Assembly (NCBI RefSeq): GCF_005491205.1
Contig: NZ_CP028035.1
Coordinates: 1,364,001 to 1,428,000, forward strand
Origin: Nissabacter sp. SGAir0207
GTDB taxonomy: Bacteria; Pseudomonadota; Gammaproteobacteria; Enterobacterales; Enterobacteriaceae
Direction of reading: 5' to 3'
DNA: 64,000 nt
The translations under genes were made by a program, and so were the position numbers. A model generated the notes under the pieces. It worked only from the letters and a program-made list of their open reading frames with translations. It had not been told where the DNA came from and ran no database searches. Below, in pieces: positions 26,568-36,703 of the stretch; the first letter of the stretch is position 1, and each line of letters begins with the position of its first letter.

Positions 26568-27778
26568 TCCACCGTGACCTTAGGCACCACCGACAGGCCG
26601 AGCGGCAGCGGCTGGTTGGGGTTCAGCCCACTGTCGATGACAATTTTCACCGGCACGCGCTGGACGATTTTCACATAGTTGCCGGTGGCGTTTTCCGCCG
26701 GGAAGGTGGAGAAGCGCGATCCCGATCCCTGCTGGATGCTGTCTATGTGGCCGTGCAGTTCGATGTCCGGGTAGGCATCGATGCTGACCTCCACTTTGTC
26801 GCCGGGGTTCATCCGCTCAAGCTGGGACTCTTTGAAGTTGGCGGTGACCCAGATGTTCGGCGAGACCAGCGAGAACAGCGAGGATCCGGCCTGTACCAGC
26901 GTGCCGAGCTGGACATTGCGTTTGGTGACGTAGCCATCAAAGGGCGCGCGCACCTCGGTGTAGGAGAGGTTGAGGTTGGCGGTTTCCAGCTGGGCTTTCG
27001 CCTGCTCGACCTGTTGCTGGGCCGCTTCGACGTTGGCCTGAGCCTGACGGATCTGCAACTGCACCTGTGACGCCACCTGCACCTGTGCCTTGGCGTTCTC
27101 CAGTTGCGCGGCAGCGGATCGCAGCTGCGCGTTGGCGGCATCGATGTTGCGTTGGGTAGTGGCGCGCGGGTCCACGCCACGTTGGCGTTTGTAGTCCGCC
27201 TGCGCGTTGACCAGATTGGCCTCTGCCTGCGCCTGTTGCGCCTTGGCCTGTGCCAGTTGCGCCGGATACTGCACTTTCGCCAGATCCAGTTGCACCTGCG
27301 ACTGATGCAGTTGCGACAGCGCCGTGCCGAGCTGCGCCTGCGCACGGTCACGCTCCGCAACGGCGTCACGCGGGTCAATTTTCACCAGCAGCTGCCCTTT
27401 TTTCACCAGCTGGTTGTCGTTGACCGCCAGATCGGTGACATAGCCAGCCACTTTTGGCGCGATGGTCACCGCGTCGCCCTCGGTGAAGGCGTCATCGGTG
27501 GTCTCCTGATTACGTGTCAGGAACCAGGAGATCAGCGCGACGATGACAATCACCACCACCACCACGCCGAGGATAATCAGCGGCTTCTTGCCGGGGCCTT
27601 TGCGCTTGCCGCCCTCCTTATCGTCCTGTTTATCCTGATCGTTATCCGATCCTTTCTGGTTGTCCTGTTTTTCCTGTTTGCCCTGCCCATTATCGTGTTG
27701 ACGCTGGGCGTTATCCCGATGCCCGGACTCCTCCGGTGCAGATGCGTCCTGTGACGCGTTATTTTTATCGCTGTTCAT
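26564..27778 (-). CDS. EmrA/HlyD-type membrane-fusion protein with long N-terminal tail
   Basis: A 404-residue adaptor. Residues 1-65 form an unusual hydrophilic tail rich in Asp, Gln, Asn and Lys (HDNGQGKQEKQDNQKG), then a membrane anchor (66-87), barrel-sandwich half (TDDAFTEGDAVTIAPKVAGYV), a very Gln/Ala-rich coiled-coil hairpin (~130-250), and the second half (APFDGYVTKRNVQLGTLV). It bridges EmrB and the outer-membrane channel. First gene of the operon; the structured repeat cluster lies upstream. Confidence 0.9.
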   Translation of the reverse strand: MNSDKNNASQDASAPEESGHRDNAQRQHDNGQGKQEKQDNQKGSDNDQDKQDDKEGGKRKGPGKKPLIILGVVVVVIVIVALISWFLTRNQETTDDAFTEGDAVTIAPKVAGYVTDLAVNDNQLVKKGQLLVKIDPRDAVAERDRAQAQLGTALSQLHQSQVQLDLAKVQYPAQLAQAKAQQAQAEANLVNAQADYKRQRGVDPRATTQRNIDAANAQLRSAAAQLENAKAQVQVASQVQLQIRQAQANVEAAQQQVEQAKAQLETANLNLSYTEVRAPFDGYVTKRNVQLGTLVQAGSSLFSLVSPNIWVTANFKESQLERMNPGDKVEVSIDAYPDIELHGHIDSIQQGSGSRFSTFPAENATGNYVKIVQRVPVKIVIDSGLNPNQPLPLGLSVVPKVTVE

Positions 27779-27934
27779 AGGTCTCATCATGTTATGGCAG
27801 CAAACCGCTGCGCCAATAAAAGTGACTCTTTCAAGCTAGAGCCTAATCGAGAGTTTGCAAGTATGCTGCCGGGAATAGCCTGAAAACGCGGGCGTTTCAG
27901 GGAGAAAGGGCACGTTTTGTCAATAAGTGTAAAG

Positions 27935-28320
27935 GTGGGATCGGGCATGGCGGATGCCCGTGGGCGCGCAGGTTTTCAGGCATTGCGGGTGCTTGTGGCC
28001 TTGCTTAGGCCGGAGCAGGGTTTCGGTTGTTTGGGTTCCTTTGTCTACCTGAGCCTCGGAGCCTCAACCGAGCAGGGCCTGCCGGCGCGCCGGCCCTGCA
28101 CCCGCGCGCTTTGGGGTGAAGTGGCTAATCATTGCCCGCTCTCGCGGGTGACCCTCGCTGCGTCTCCGGGCTTCCGGGCCGGCCCAGACGCGCTCCCGGC
28201 GCGGCTGGCCCTTTCGCGGGCGTCCTGCCCGCTCACCCGGCCCTGCGACTCCACTCGGCAATGATTTAACGCCCCCACCTCCTCTGCGCGCTGTAAGTAT
28301 GTGAGGAAATAGTTGGGGAG
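27935..28320 (-). repeat. Structured repeat, copy 1 (inverted)
   Basis: Reads leftwards. Contains in order: a conserved end (CCCCAACTATTTCCTCAC), half of a long-range stem (28258-28266), an internal hairpin GCGGGC/GCCCGC (28227-28232 with 28216-28221), a CGCGC/GCGCG hairpin, a CCCGC-GAGA-GCGGG hairpin, the second half of the long-range stem (28127-28135), then a 42-base core (28061-28102) identical in all three copies and holding a GCAGGGCC/GGCCCTGC hairpin, and a tail with more hairpins. Differences from copy 2 keep pairing. No coding potential or transposase. Confidence 0.7.
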
Positions 28321-28452
28321 CTTTTTTATTGGAAGGTGGAATGGATTGGCTTTGGAGCTGATTGTATTTTTGTCTAAGGCATACCTTAAACACTACATAC
28401 CCGACCGCATAAAACCCATTACCCTTTAAACAAAAATAATCCCCCCATATTC

Positions 28453-28770
28453 CGCCCCAACTATTTCCTCACATAGCCGAGGATTTGCAGAGGAGGTGGG
28501 GGCGTTAATTATTGCCGACGGAGGATTCCGGGCCGGGTGAGCGCACAGGGATGTGCGCGAAAGTGGCAGTCGCGCTGGGAGCGCGTCTGCCGCGGCCCGA
28601 CAGGCCGGAAGCTGACGGAGGGTACCCGCGGTAGCGGGCAATAATTAGCCGGGGCACCCCAACGCGCGCGGGTGCAGGGCCGGCGCGCCGGCAGGCCCTG
28701 CTCGGTTGAGGCGCAGGCGCACAGGTAGACAAATGAATCCGAACAACCGAAACCCTTCTCCGGCCCCAGC
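28453..28770 (+). repeat. Structured repeat, copy 2
   Basis: Reads rightwards; roughly 80% identical by eye to the complement of copy 1. The long-range stem is AATTATTGC (28507-28515) with GCAATAATT (28638-28646); the internal hairpin is GCGCAC/GTGCGC (28541-28546 with 28553-28558); the identical core is 28671-28712. Its tail diverges after about 28765. Open frames across it are low-complexity and not genes. Confidence 0.7.
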
Positions 28771-28842
28771 GGTGCCAAAGATAACCACGAAAGCCAAAGC
28801 AGAAAAAGACAGTGCCAAACCGAAGGTTAAACACACCCGCGT

Positions 28843-29015
28843 GGTGCAGGGCCGGCGCGCCGGCAGGCCCTGCTCGGTTGAGGCTCGGGAGCACAGGTAG
28901 ACGAATGAATCCGAACAACCGAAACCAGTCTCCGGCCTGATGAGGCCACAGGCACCCCCGAGTGCCCGAAACTAGCGAGGCCCAGGCACCCAGTGCCTAA
29001 AACTGGTGCTGCCCG
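28843..29015 (+). repeat. Structured repeat, copy 3 (3' part only)
   Basis: Begins within the 42-base core (28843-28884) and keeps the GCAGGGCC hairpin and the tail. The tail matches that of copy 1 (GGCC-loop-GGCC, then two GGCAC/GTGCC-type hairpins). It ends a few bases from the stop of the next channel gene (29020), so that operon would transcribe into it. Confidence 0.6.
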
Positions 29016-29019
29016 GGCC

Positions 29020-30399
29020 TCAGCCAGGCCCCCCATACCCGCCCCCCAGCGCGGCAATCAACTGCACGCTGGCGACCAGTTGCTCGCCCTGCAACGACAG
29101 CACGCTCTGCTGCTGCGACAGGCGCGTCGCCTCGGTGGTGGCGACATCCAGATAGTCGATCATCCCGGCTTGGTACTGGTTGTAGGTCACGCGCGCGGAC
29201 TCCGCGGCGGCGTCGGCGGCGCGGCGCTGGGTGGCCAGTTCGCCCTCCAGCGTGTTCAGCTTGACCAGATAGTTCTCCACCTCCTCGAAGGCGGTCAGCA
29301 CGCTCTGGCGGTAGCTGGCGACGCTGGCGTCATAGCTGGCGCGCGCCTGCTCAACACTGGCGCGGGTCGCGCCGAAGTCCAGCAGGGTGCCGCTCAACTC
29401 TGGGCCAAGCGACCAGACGCGGTTCGGCGCGGAGATCAAATTATGCAGCGTCGAACTGCTGTAGCCGCCGCTGGCGCTCAGCGTCAGATCCGGGTAGTAA
29501 CCGGCAATCGCCACCCCCACCGCGGCGTTGGCGGCGGCCATGCTGCGCTCGGCGTAGGCGATGTCCGGGCGGCGCTGCAACAGCTGCGAGGGCAGGGTAG
29601 CGGGAATGGCCGGCAGGGTGGCGGTCAGCGGCGCAACGGCCAGCGTGAAGGTGGCCGGTGGGCGGCCCATCAGCACCGCCACCGCGTGCTCCAGCTGGGC
29701 GCGCTGCCACTGCAAATCCTGCGCCGAGGCGCGGGCGCTCTCCAGCTGGGTCTGCGCCTGCGACAGGGTGCCGCGTGACTCACTGCCAGCGCGGTACTTG
29801 TTCTCAATCACCGTCAGGTAACGCTCATAGGCCGCCACGCTGCGTTGGTAGAGCGCAATCTGCTGATCCAAAATGCGGATCTGGAAATAGTCCTGCGCCA
29901 GCTCCGACTGGGCGCTCAGGGTAATGTTCGCCAGCTCGGCGGCGCTGGCATCGGCGGTGGCGCTCTCCTCCTCCAGTTGGCGGCGCAGCTTGCCCCACAG
30001 ATCCAGCTCCCAGCTGGTCCCCACCTGTGCCTGATGGCTGTTGCCGGGCGAGCCACCGGAAGTGGCGCTGCGGGTACTGCTCGCGGTGCCGGTCACGGTC
30101 GGGAAGAAACTGGCGCGCGCGCCAGAGACCAGCGCCTGTGCCTGACGGTACTGCGCCGCATACTGCGCCACGTTCTGGTTGGAGATGCGCACTTGCGCCA
30201 ACAGGCTGGAGAGCACCGGATCATGGTAACCGGCCCACCAGTCGCCCTTGGCGGCGGCGTCCTGCGGCGTGGCCTGCGTCCAGCCCTTCGCCTCCTTGAA
30301 CTGGGCGGTCATCGGGGCGGGCGGGCGCTGGTAGTCCGGGCCGACGGTACAGCCCGCCAGCAGCAGCGCCAGAAAAAGGGGAGCGAAATTCTTCGTCAT
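29020..30399 (-). CDS. OprM/NodT-family outer-membrane efflux lipoprotein
   Basis: A 459-residue channel lipoprotein: signal and lipobox LALLLAGC, mature start TVGPDYQRP, two OEP repeats (QALVSGARASFFPTVTGTAS; QRRPDIAYAERSMAAANAAVG) and a C-terminus ending in ALGGGYGG. Fourth gene of the MdtABC-type operon, 5 bases after the MdtC-like stop. In E. coli MdtABC uses TolC; carrying a dedicated channel resembles the MuxABC-OpmB arrangement of Pseudomonas. Confidence 0.92.
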   Translation of the reverse strand: MTKNFAPLFLALLLAGCTVGPDYQRPPAPMTAQFKEAKGWTQATPQDAAAKGDWWAGYHDPVLSSLLAQVRISNQNVAQYAAQYRQAQALVSGARASFFPTVTGTASSTRSATSGGSPGNSHQAQVGTSWELDLWGKLRRQLEEESATADASAAELANITLSAQSELAQDYFQIRILDQQIALYQRSVAAYERYLTVIENKYRAGSESRGTLSQAQTQLESARASAQDLQWQRAQLEHAVAVLMGRPPATFTLAVAPLTATLPAIPATLPSQLLQRRPDIAYAERSMAAANAAVGVAIAGYYPDLTLSASGGYSSSTLHNLISAPNRVWSLGPELSGTLLDFGATRASVEQARASYDASVASYRQSVLTAFEEVENYLVKLNTLEGELATQRRAADAAAESARVTYNQYQAGMIDYLDVATTEATRLSQQQSVLSLQGEQLVASVQLIAALGGGYGGPG

Positions 30400-30404
30400 A
30401 ACAA

Positions 30405-33400
30405 TCAGTGTCCAGTTGTCGCGCCACGGGCGCGCACCCGTTGCCAGACCGACCGGGTGCGGCGGCTCAGGCGATCGAGGTAGAGATAGACCACCGGGGT
30501 GGTAAACAGGGTCAAAAGCTGGCTCAGCGCCAACCCGCCGGCGATCGCCATCCCCAGCGGGCTGCGCAGGTCGGCGTCACCGCCACTGCCGAGCGCCAGA
30601 GGCAGCGCGCCAAAGAAGGCGGCCAGCGTGGTCATCATGATCGGGCGAAAACGCATCAGGCAGGCTTGGGTGATCGCCTGCTGCGGCGTCAGGCCGCGAT
30701 CGCGCTCCGCCGCCAGCGCAAAGTCAATCATCATGATGGCGTTCTTCTTCACGATGCCAATCAACAGCAAAATGCCGATCAGGGCGATCACCGTCAGCTG
30801 GGTGTTGGTCAGCAACAGCAACAGCAGCGCGCCGACGCCCGCCGAGGGCAGGGTGGAGAGGATGGTCAGCGGGTGGATATAGCTCTCATAGAGCATCCCC
30901 AGCACGATGTAGACCGCCGCCAGCGCCGCCAAAATCAGCCACGGCATACTGGCGGTCAGGGCGCTAAAGGCTTTCGCCGTGCCCTGGAAGCCAGCCTGAA
31001 TGGTGTCCGGCAGGCCAATCTTCGCCATCGCCTCATCAATCGCCTGCTGCGCCTGCTCCAATGACACGCCATCCGCCAGGTTGAAGGCCACGGTGCTGGT
31101 GGCCGACTGCCCTTGGTGCGCCACCGACAGCGGCGCGTTGGCCCCGCTCAGGCGGGTGAAGGCGTCCAGCGGCACCGCGTCGCCCTGATCGTTCACCACA
31201 TGCAGCTGGTGCAAAATCGCCGGGTCGCCGGTGAAGTTGGCGTTGAGGTTCATCACCACATGGTACTGGTTCAGCGTCTTGTAGATGGTCGCCACCTGCC
31301 GCTGGCTGAAGGCGTTGTTCAGCATGGTGTCGAGCATATTGACGTCCACGCCCAGCCGGGTGGCGGCGTCACGGTCAATGGTCAGCATCACCTCCTGGCC
31401 GCCGGTCTGGGCGTCGCTGTCCACGCTGGTGAGCTGCGGCAGCGCCTCCAGCGCCTTCTGCACCTTCGGCGTCCAGGTGCGCAGCGTGTCGAGATCATCG
31501 GCCTGCAAACTGAACTGGTAGGAGGCGTTGGCGCTGCGCCCGCCGATGTGCAGGTCTTGCGCTGGCATCAGGAACAGTTGCAGCCCCGGCTGGCTCATGC
31601 CCTTCATCGTCAGGCGGTTGGCGACCTCGGCGGCGGTGGCGTCGCGCTGGTCAAAGTCCTTCAGGTGCACGAAGAAGTTGGCGCTGTTGCGCGAGCCAAA
31701 CCCGCCGCTGCCCATCGAGGACATCACACCATCCACCGCCGGGTCGGCCTGGATCATCTTCGAAAACGCCTCCATCTTCGGCTTCATCGACTGGAAAGAG
31801 GTGCTCTGGTCGGCGCGCAACATCCCCATCAACAGGCCGGTGTCCTGATTGGGGAAGAAGCCCTTCTGCACCACGCCATACAAAAACACGTTGAGCATAA
31901 TGGTCAGCAGCAGGCTGAACAGCGTCAGCCGCTGGTGGCGCATCACCCAGTTCAGCGCGCGGCTGTAAGCCGCCAGCAGGCGGGTGAGGGCGCGCTCAAT
32001 CGCCATGTAGAGCGGGTGCGGGCGCTTCTCCACTGGCGGCTTGCGGCGCAGCAGGCGTGAGCAGAGCATCGGCGTCAGGCTCAGCGACACCAGCATCGAG
32101 ATGCCGAGCGAGATGCTCAGGGTAACGGCGAACTCGCGGAACAACCGGCCGACGATGCTGCCCATCAGCAGGATCGGCAGGAACACCGCGATCAGCGACA
32201 GGGTCATCGACAGCACGGTGAAACTCACCTCCTGCGCCCCCTTCAGCGAGGCGCGCACCGGCCCCAGCCCCTGCTCGATGTAGCGGGTGATGTTCTCCAG
32301 CACCACGATGGCGTCATCCACCACAAAACCGGTGGCGATGATCAGCGCCATCAGCGAGAGGTTATCGAGGCTGTAGCCGAGCAGGTACATCAGCGCGCAG
32401 GTGCCAATCAGCGACACCGGCAACGCCAGCGCCGGGATGATCACCGCCTTGATGTCGCGCAGGAAGACGAACACCACCGCAATCACCAGCAGCACCGCGA
32501 TCAGCAGCGTCTCCTCGGTGTCATGCAGCGAGGCGCGGATGTTGGGCGAGCGATCCACCACAATTTGCAGGCCGGTGTCGCTTGGCAGTGCCTCGCGCAG
32601 CGCCGGGATCTGTGCCTTGATGGCGTCGATGGTCTGGAGCATGTTGGCGCCGGCCGAACGGGTGACGCCGAGCATCACCGCGCGCGCGCCGTTGTAGTAG
32701 CCGACGTTGTAGTTATCCTCCACCGCGTCATAGACCTTCGCCACGTCGCTCAGCCGCACCGCCTGCCCATCCTGATAGCGGATCACCAGCGAGCGGTACG
32801 CCTTGGCCTGATCAAGCTGGCCGTTGCTGTCCACCACCCAGGATTGGCCGCTGCCCTGCAACATCCCCTTCGGCTGGTTGCTGGTGGCGTTGGCGATGGC
32901 GCTGCGCACGCTGTCCAGCGACAGGCCAAAGTGGGTCAGGCGCTGCGGCTCCAGGTCGATGCGCACCGCCGGCAGGGCACTGCCGAACAGCGACACCTCA
33001 CCGACGCCCTGCACCTGCGCCACCTTCTGCTTGATCTGGCTGGAGGCCAGATCATACAGCTCGCCGCTGGTGCGGGTGGAGGAGGTGAGCGCCAGCATCA
33101 TGATCGGTGCTTCGGAGGGGTTGGCCTTGCGGTAGGTTGGCAGCGACGGCATGCTGCTTGGCAGCAGGCTGCGCGCGGCATTGATCGCCCCCTGCACGTC
33201 GCGCGCCGCGCCGTTGATGTCCCGGTCGAGGTCAAATTGCAGGATGATGTTGCTGGAGCCTTGCGAACTGCTGGAGGTCATCTCGCTGATGCCAGCGATC
33301 TGCCCCAGCGCGCGCTCCAGCGGCGTGGCGACGGTGGCCGCCATCGTCTCCGGGCTGGCTCCCGGCAGGCTGGCGCTGACCATGATGGTCGGGAAGTCCA

Positions 33401-33551
33401 CCTGTGGCAGCGGGGCTACCGGCAGCAACCGGTAGCCCAGCCCGCCGAGCAGCAGGATCGCCAGCGTCAGCAGCAGCGTCGCCACCGGGCGGAAGATAAA
33501 CAGCCGTGACAGGTTCCACGGCCGTGCGCGGCGCGCGGTCGGTTCACTCAT
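30405..33551 (-). CDS. mdtC: RND efflux pump, MdtC-like subunit
   Basis: A 1048-residue RND transporter with 12 spans and two large periplasmic loops. N-terminal [19 protein letters not shown] and [18 protein letters not shown]; the proton-relay Asp pair lies in [14 protein letters not shown] (~400). MdtC resemblance is clear in [12 protein letters not shown] and [17 protein letters not shown]. It forms a heterotrimer with MdtB and couples proton influx to export of bile salts, novobiocin and similar compounds. ATGA overlap with mdtB. Confidence 0.93.
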   Translation of the reverse strand: MSEPTARRARPWNLSRLFIFRPVATLLLTLAILLLGGLGYRLLPVAPLPQVDFPTIMVSASLPGASPETMAATVATPLERALGQIAGISEMTSSSSQGSSNIILQFDLDRDINGAARDVQGAINAARSLLPSSMPSLPTYRKANPSEAPIMMLALTSSTRTSGELYDLASSQIKQKVAQVQGVGEVSLFGSALPAVRIDLEPQRLTHFGLSLDSVRSAIANATSNQPKGMLQGSGQSWVVDSNGQLDQAKAYRSLVIRYQDGQAVRLSDVAKVYDAVEDNYNVGYYNGARAVMLGVTRSAGANMLQTIDAIKAQIPALREALPSDTGLQIVVDRSPNIRASLHDTEETLLIAVLLVIAVVFVFLRDIKAVIIPALALPVSLIGTCALMYLLGYSLDNLSLMALIIATGFVVDDAIVVLENITRYIEQGLGPVRASLKGAQEVSFTVLSMTLSLIAVFLPILLMGSIVGRLFREFAVTLSISLGISMLVSLSLTPMLCSRLLRRKPPVEKRPHPLYMAIERALTRLLAAYSRALNWVMRHQRLTLFSLLLTIMLNVFLYGVVQKGFFPNQDTGLLMGMLRADQSTSFQSMKPKMEAFSKMIQADPAVDGVMSSMGSGGFGSRNSANFFVHLKDFDQRDATAAEVANRLTMKGMSQPGLQLFLMPAQDLHIGGRSANASYQFSLQADDLDTLRTWTPKVQKALEALPQLTSVDSDAQTGGQEVMLTIDRDAATRLGVDVNMLDTMLNNAFSQRQVATIYKTLNQYHVVMNLNANFTGDPAILHQLHVVNDQGDAVPLDAFTRLSGANAPLSVAHQGQSATSTVAFNLADGVSLEQAQQAIDEAMAKIGLPDTIQAGFQGTAKAFSALTASMPWLILAALAAVYIVLGMLYESYIHPLTILSTLPSAGVGALLLLLLTNTQLTVIALIGILLLIGIVKKNAIMMIDFALAAERDRGLTPQQAITQACLMRFRPIMMTTLAAFFGALPLALGSGGDADLRSPLGMAIAGGLALSQLLTLFTTPVVYLYLDRLSRRTRSVWQRVRARGATTGH

Positions 33552-36500
33552 CGCGCCCCCTGCGGGCCTTTGCGGCGCCAGAAGCGTCGGCCGCGTTCGG
33601 CCAGCCGGTCAAAGTAGAGGTAGATAACCGGCGTGGAGAAGAGCGTCAGCACCTGGCTGAACACCAGCCCGCCGACGATCACCAGCCCCAGCGGCTGGCG
33701 CAGCTCCGCGCCCGAGCCGTGCGCCAGCATCAGCGGCAGCGCGCCGAGCAGCGCCGCCATGGTGGTCATCAGAATCGGCCGGAAGCGCAGCAGGCAGGCT
33801 TGGTGGATGGCGTCACGCGGCGACAGGTGCTGCTTCTGCTCCGCCTCCAGCGCAAAGTCGATCATCATGATGGCGTTCTTCTTCACGATGCCAATCAGCA
33901 GAATCACGCCAATCAACGCGATCAGGCTGAACTCGGTGCCAGCCAGCAGCAGCGTCAGCAGCGCGCCCACCGCCGCCGAGGGCAGGGTGGAGAGGATGGT
34001 CACCGGGTGGATAAAGCTCTCATACAAAATGCCCAGCACCACATACATGGTGAGCAGCGCCGCCAGAATCAGCCACAGGGTGTTGCCGGTGGCGCTCTGG
34101 AAGGCGGAACTTTCGCCCTGGTAGCGCAGGCTGATGCTCTCCGGCAGCTTCAGTTGCGCGCTCAGGTCGGCAATCGCCTGCTGCGCCTGCTCCAGCGAGT
34201 AGCCGTCGTTCAGGTTGAATGACAGCGTCACCGCCGGGAACTGGTTCAGCCGGGCGTGCACCAGCGAGCCGGTGCGCTGGTGGATGGTGGCGATGGCAGT
34301 CAGCTTCACCATGCCCGTGTTGCTCTCCGTGCTGCTGGTGGAGCTGCTGTCGCTTGAACTGCTGCCCGAGGTGTCGCTGGCCGCCAGATAGATGTCATCA
34401 AAGGAGGCGGGCGACTGCTGGAAGCGCGGTGCCACCTCCAGCACCACGCGGTACTGGTTTGACTGGGTGAAGATGGTGGAGACCAGCCGCTGGCCGAAGG
34501 CGTTGTAGAGCGCGGTGTCCACGTCCGAGGCGGTGATGCCATAGCGTGCCGCCGCATCGCGGTTCAGCTCGACATAGGCCACCTGGCCCTGATCCTGCAA
34601 GTTGCTGGTCACCTCGCTGAAGGCCGGGTTGGCCTGCATCGCTGCCACCAGTTTCGGGGTCCAGGTCACCAGATTCTCGCTGTCGGCGTCATCCAGCGTG
34701 AACTGGTACTGGCTCGGCGTCACCTGATCATTGACCGTCAAATCCTGCGCGGATTGCAGGTAGAGCTGGATGCCCGGCACCTGCCGCACCGCCTGCCGCA
34801 GCTCGGCGATCACCGCGTCGGCGCGCCCGTCACGCTCATCAAACGGCTTCAGGTTGATCTGCATCCGGCCGCTGTTGAGGCTGGTGTTGCTGCCATCAAT
34901 GCCCAGCGTGGAGGAGAGGCTCTCCACCGCCGGGTTCTGCAACACCACTTCTGCCAGCGCCTGCTGGCGGCGGCTCATCTCCTTGAACGACACATCCTGT
35001 GACGCCACGGTAATGCCCTGAATCAGGCCGGTGTCCTGCGTCGGGAAGAAGCCCTTCGGCACCGCCAGATAGAGCAGGGCGGTGAGGGCGACGGTCGCCA
35101 GCGCCACCAGCAGCGTCAGGCGCTGGTGGTTAAGCACCACCGTCAGCAGGCGGTCATAGCCAGCGATCAGCCGGTCGAAAATCTGGCCGCCCTTGCGGTA
35201 GAAGCGGCTCTGGCGCTCCTCCGGGATGTGGTGCAGCAGGTAGGCGCACAGCATCGGCGTCAGCGTCAGCGACACCGCCATCGACACCAGAATCGACACC
35301 GCCAGCGTAATGGCGAACTCGCGGAACAGTCGGCCCACCACGTCGCCCATAAACAGCAGCGGGATCAGCACCGCAATCAGCGAGAAGGTGAGTGAAATGA
35401 TGGTAAAGCCAATCTGCCGCGAGCCGTTGAGCGCCGCCTGCATCGGGGATTCACCCTGCTCCAGTCGGCGCGAGATGTTCTCCACCACCACGATGGCGTC
35501 ATCGATCACGAAGCCAGTGGCGATGGTCAGCGCCATCAGCGACAGGTTGTTGAGGCTGAAACCGGCCAGATACATCACGCCGAAGGTGCCGACCAGCGAC
35601 AGCGGCACCGCCACGCTGGGGATCAGCGTCGCCGCGACGTTGCGCAGGAACAGGAAGGTCACCATCACCACCAGCGCGATGGAGAGCATCAGCTCAAACT
35701 GCACGTCGCTGATGGAGGCGCGGATGGTCTGGGTGCGGTCGGAGAGGATCGAAATCTTCACCCCCTCCGGCAGCGCCGCCTGCAACTGCGGCAGCTTCTG
35801 CTTGATGCTGTCCACCACCGAAATCACGTTGGCACCCGGCTGGCGCTGCACGCCGATCACAATCGCTGGCTGGCGGTTGGCCCACGCGGACTGGAAGCTG
35901 TTCTCCTCCGCTTCGGTAATGGTGGCGATGTCACGCAGCCGCAGCGCCGCGCCATCCTGATAGGTGAGGATCAGGTTGCCGTACTCCTCGGCGGTGCGTA
36001 GCTGGTCATTGGCGTCAATGGTGATGGAGTGGTAAGGGCCATCAAAGCCGCCCTTGGAGCCGTTGACGTTGCTGTTGCCAATCAGCGTGTTGACATCCTC
36101 CAGCGTCAGGTTGTGCGCCGCCAGCGCCTGCGGGTTCATCTGCACGCGAATGGCGGGCTGGTGGCCGCCAGCCAGCGTCACCATGCCGACGCCGGAGATC
36201 TGCGACAGCTTCAGCGCAACGCGGGTGTTGACCAGATCCTGCACCTTGATCAGCGGCAGCGAGGAGGAGGTGGCGGCCAGGGTGATCACCGCGCTGTCCG
36301 CCGGGTTGACCTTCTTGTAGGTCGGCGGGTTGGGCAGGTCGTTCGGCAGCAGGCTGTTGGCCGCGTTGATGGCCGCCTGCACCTCCTGCTCTGCCACGTC
36401 GAGTGACAAATCGAGGCTGAACTTCAGCGTGATCACCGAGGAGCCGCTGGAGCTGGTGGAGTACATCTGGCTCAGGCCTGCCATCTGGCCGAGCTGGCGC

Positions 36501-36703
36501 TCCAGCGGCGCGGTGACGGCGGAGGCCATCACGTCCGGGCTGGCACCGGGGTAGAGGGTGGTCACCTGGATGGTGGGGTAGTCCACCTGCGGCAGCGCCG
36601 AGGTGGAGAGCATCCGGTAGGCGAACAGGCCAGAGAGCAGGATCGCGGCCATCAGCAACAGGGTGGCGACCGGCCGCTGGATAAACAGGCGGGACGGGTT
36701 CAT
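33548..36703 (-). CDS. mdtB: RND efflux pump, MdtB-like subunit
   Basis: A 1051-residue RND transporter. Strong MdtB signature: [60 protein letters not shown] with the Asp pair, and [17 protein letters not shown] Ser/Thr/Asp-rich stretch at residues ~774-797 ([17 protein letters not shown]) interrupts a periplasmic loop that is short in E. coli MdtB. The protein lacks the ~10-residue N-terminal extension of E. coli MdtB. ATGA overlaps couple it to mdtA upstream and mdtC downstream. Confidence 0.93.
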   Translation of the reverse strand: MNPSRLFIQRPVATLLLMAAILLSGLFAYRMLSTSALPQVDYPTIQVTTLYPGASPDVMASAVTAPLERQLGQMAGLSQMYSTSSSGSSVITLKFSLDLSLDVAEQEVQAAINAANSLLPNDLPNPPTYKKVNPADSAVITLAATSSSLPLIKVQDLVNTRVALKLSQISGVGMVTLAGGHQPAIRVQMNPQALAAHNLTLEDVNTLIGNSNVNGSKGGFDGPYHSITIDANDQLRTAEEYGNLILTYQDGAALRLRDIATITEAEENSFQSAWANRQPAIVIGVQRQPGANVISVVDSIKQKLPQLQAALPEGVKISILSDRTQTIRASISDVQFELMLSIALVVMVTFLFLRNVAATLIPSVAVPLSLVGTFGVMYLAGFSLNNLSLMALTIATGFVIDDAIVVVENISRRLEQGESPMQAALNGSRQIGFTIISLTFSLIAVLIPLLFMGDVVGRLFREFAITLAVSILVSMAVSLTLTPMLCAYLLHHIPEERQSRFYRKGGQIFDRLIAGYDRLLTVVLNHQRLTLLVALATVALTALLYLAVPKGFFPTQDTGLIQGITVASQDVSFKEMSRRQQALAEVVLQNPAVESLSSTLGIDGSNTSLNSGRMQINLKPFDERDGRADAVIAELRQAVRQVPGIQLYLQSAQDLTVNDQVTPSQYQFTLDDADSENLVTWTPKLVAAMQANPAFSEVTSNLQDQGQVAYVELNRDAAARYGITASDVDTALYNAFGQRLVSTIFTQSNQYRVVLEVAPRFQQSPASFDDIYLAASDTSGSSSSDSSSTSSTESNTGMVKLTAIATIHQRTGSLVHARLNQFPAVTLSFNLNDGYSLEQAQQAIADLSAQLKLPESISLRYQGESSAFQSATGNTLWLILAALLTMYVVLGILYESFIHPVTILSTLPSAAVGALLTLLLAGTEFSLIALIGVILLIGIVKKNAIMMIDFALEAEQKQHLSPRDAIHQACLLRFRPILMTTMAALLGALPLMLAHGSGAELRQPLGLVIVGGLVFSQVLTLFSTPVIYLYFDRLAERGRRFWRRKGPQGAR

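Noticed and set aside
27917..28918. Several Arg/Pro/Ala-rich open frames inside the repeat cluster
   Set aside because: They coincide with the structured repeats, are low-complexity, and compensatory changes favour structure rather than protein.
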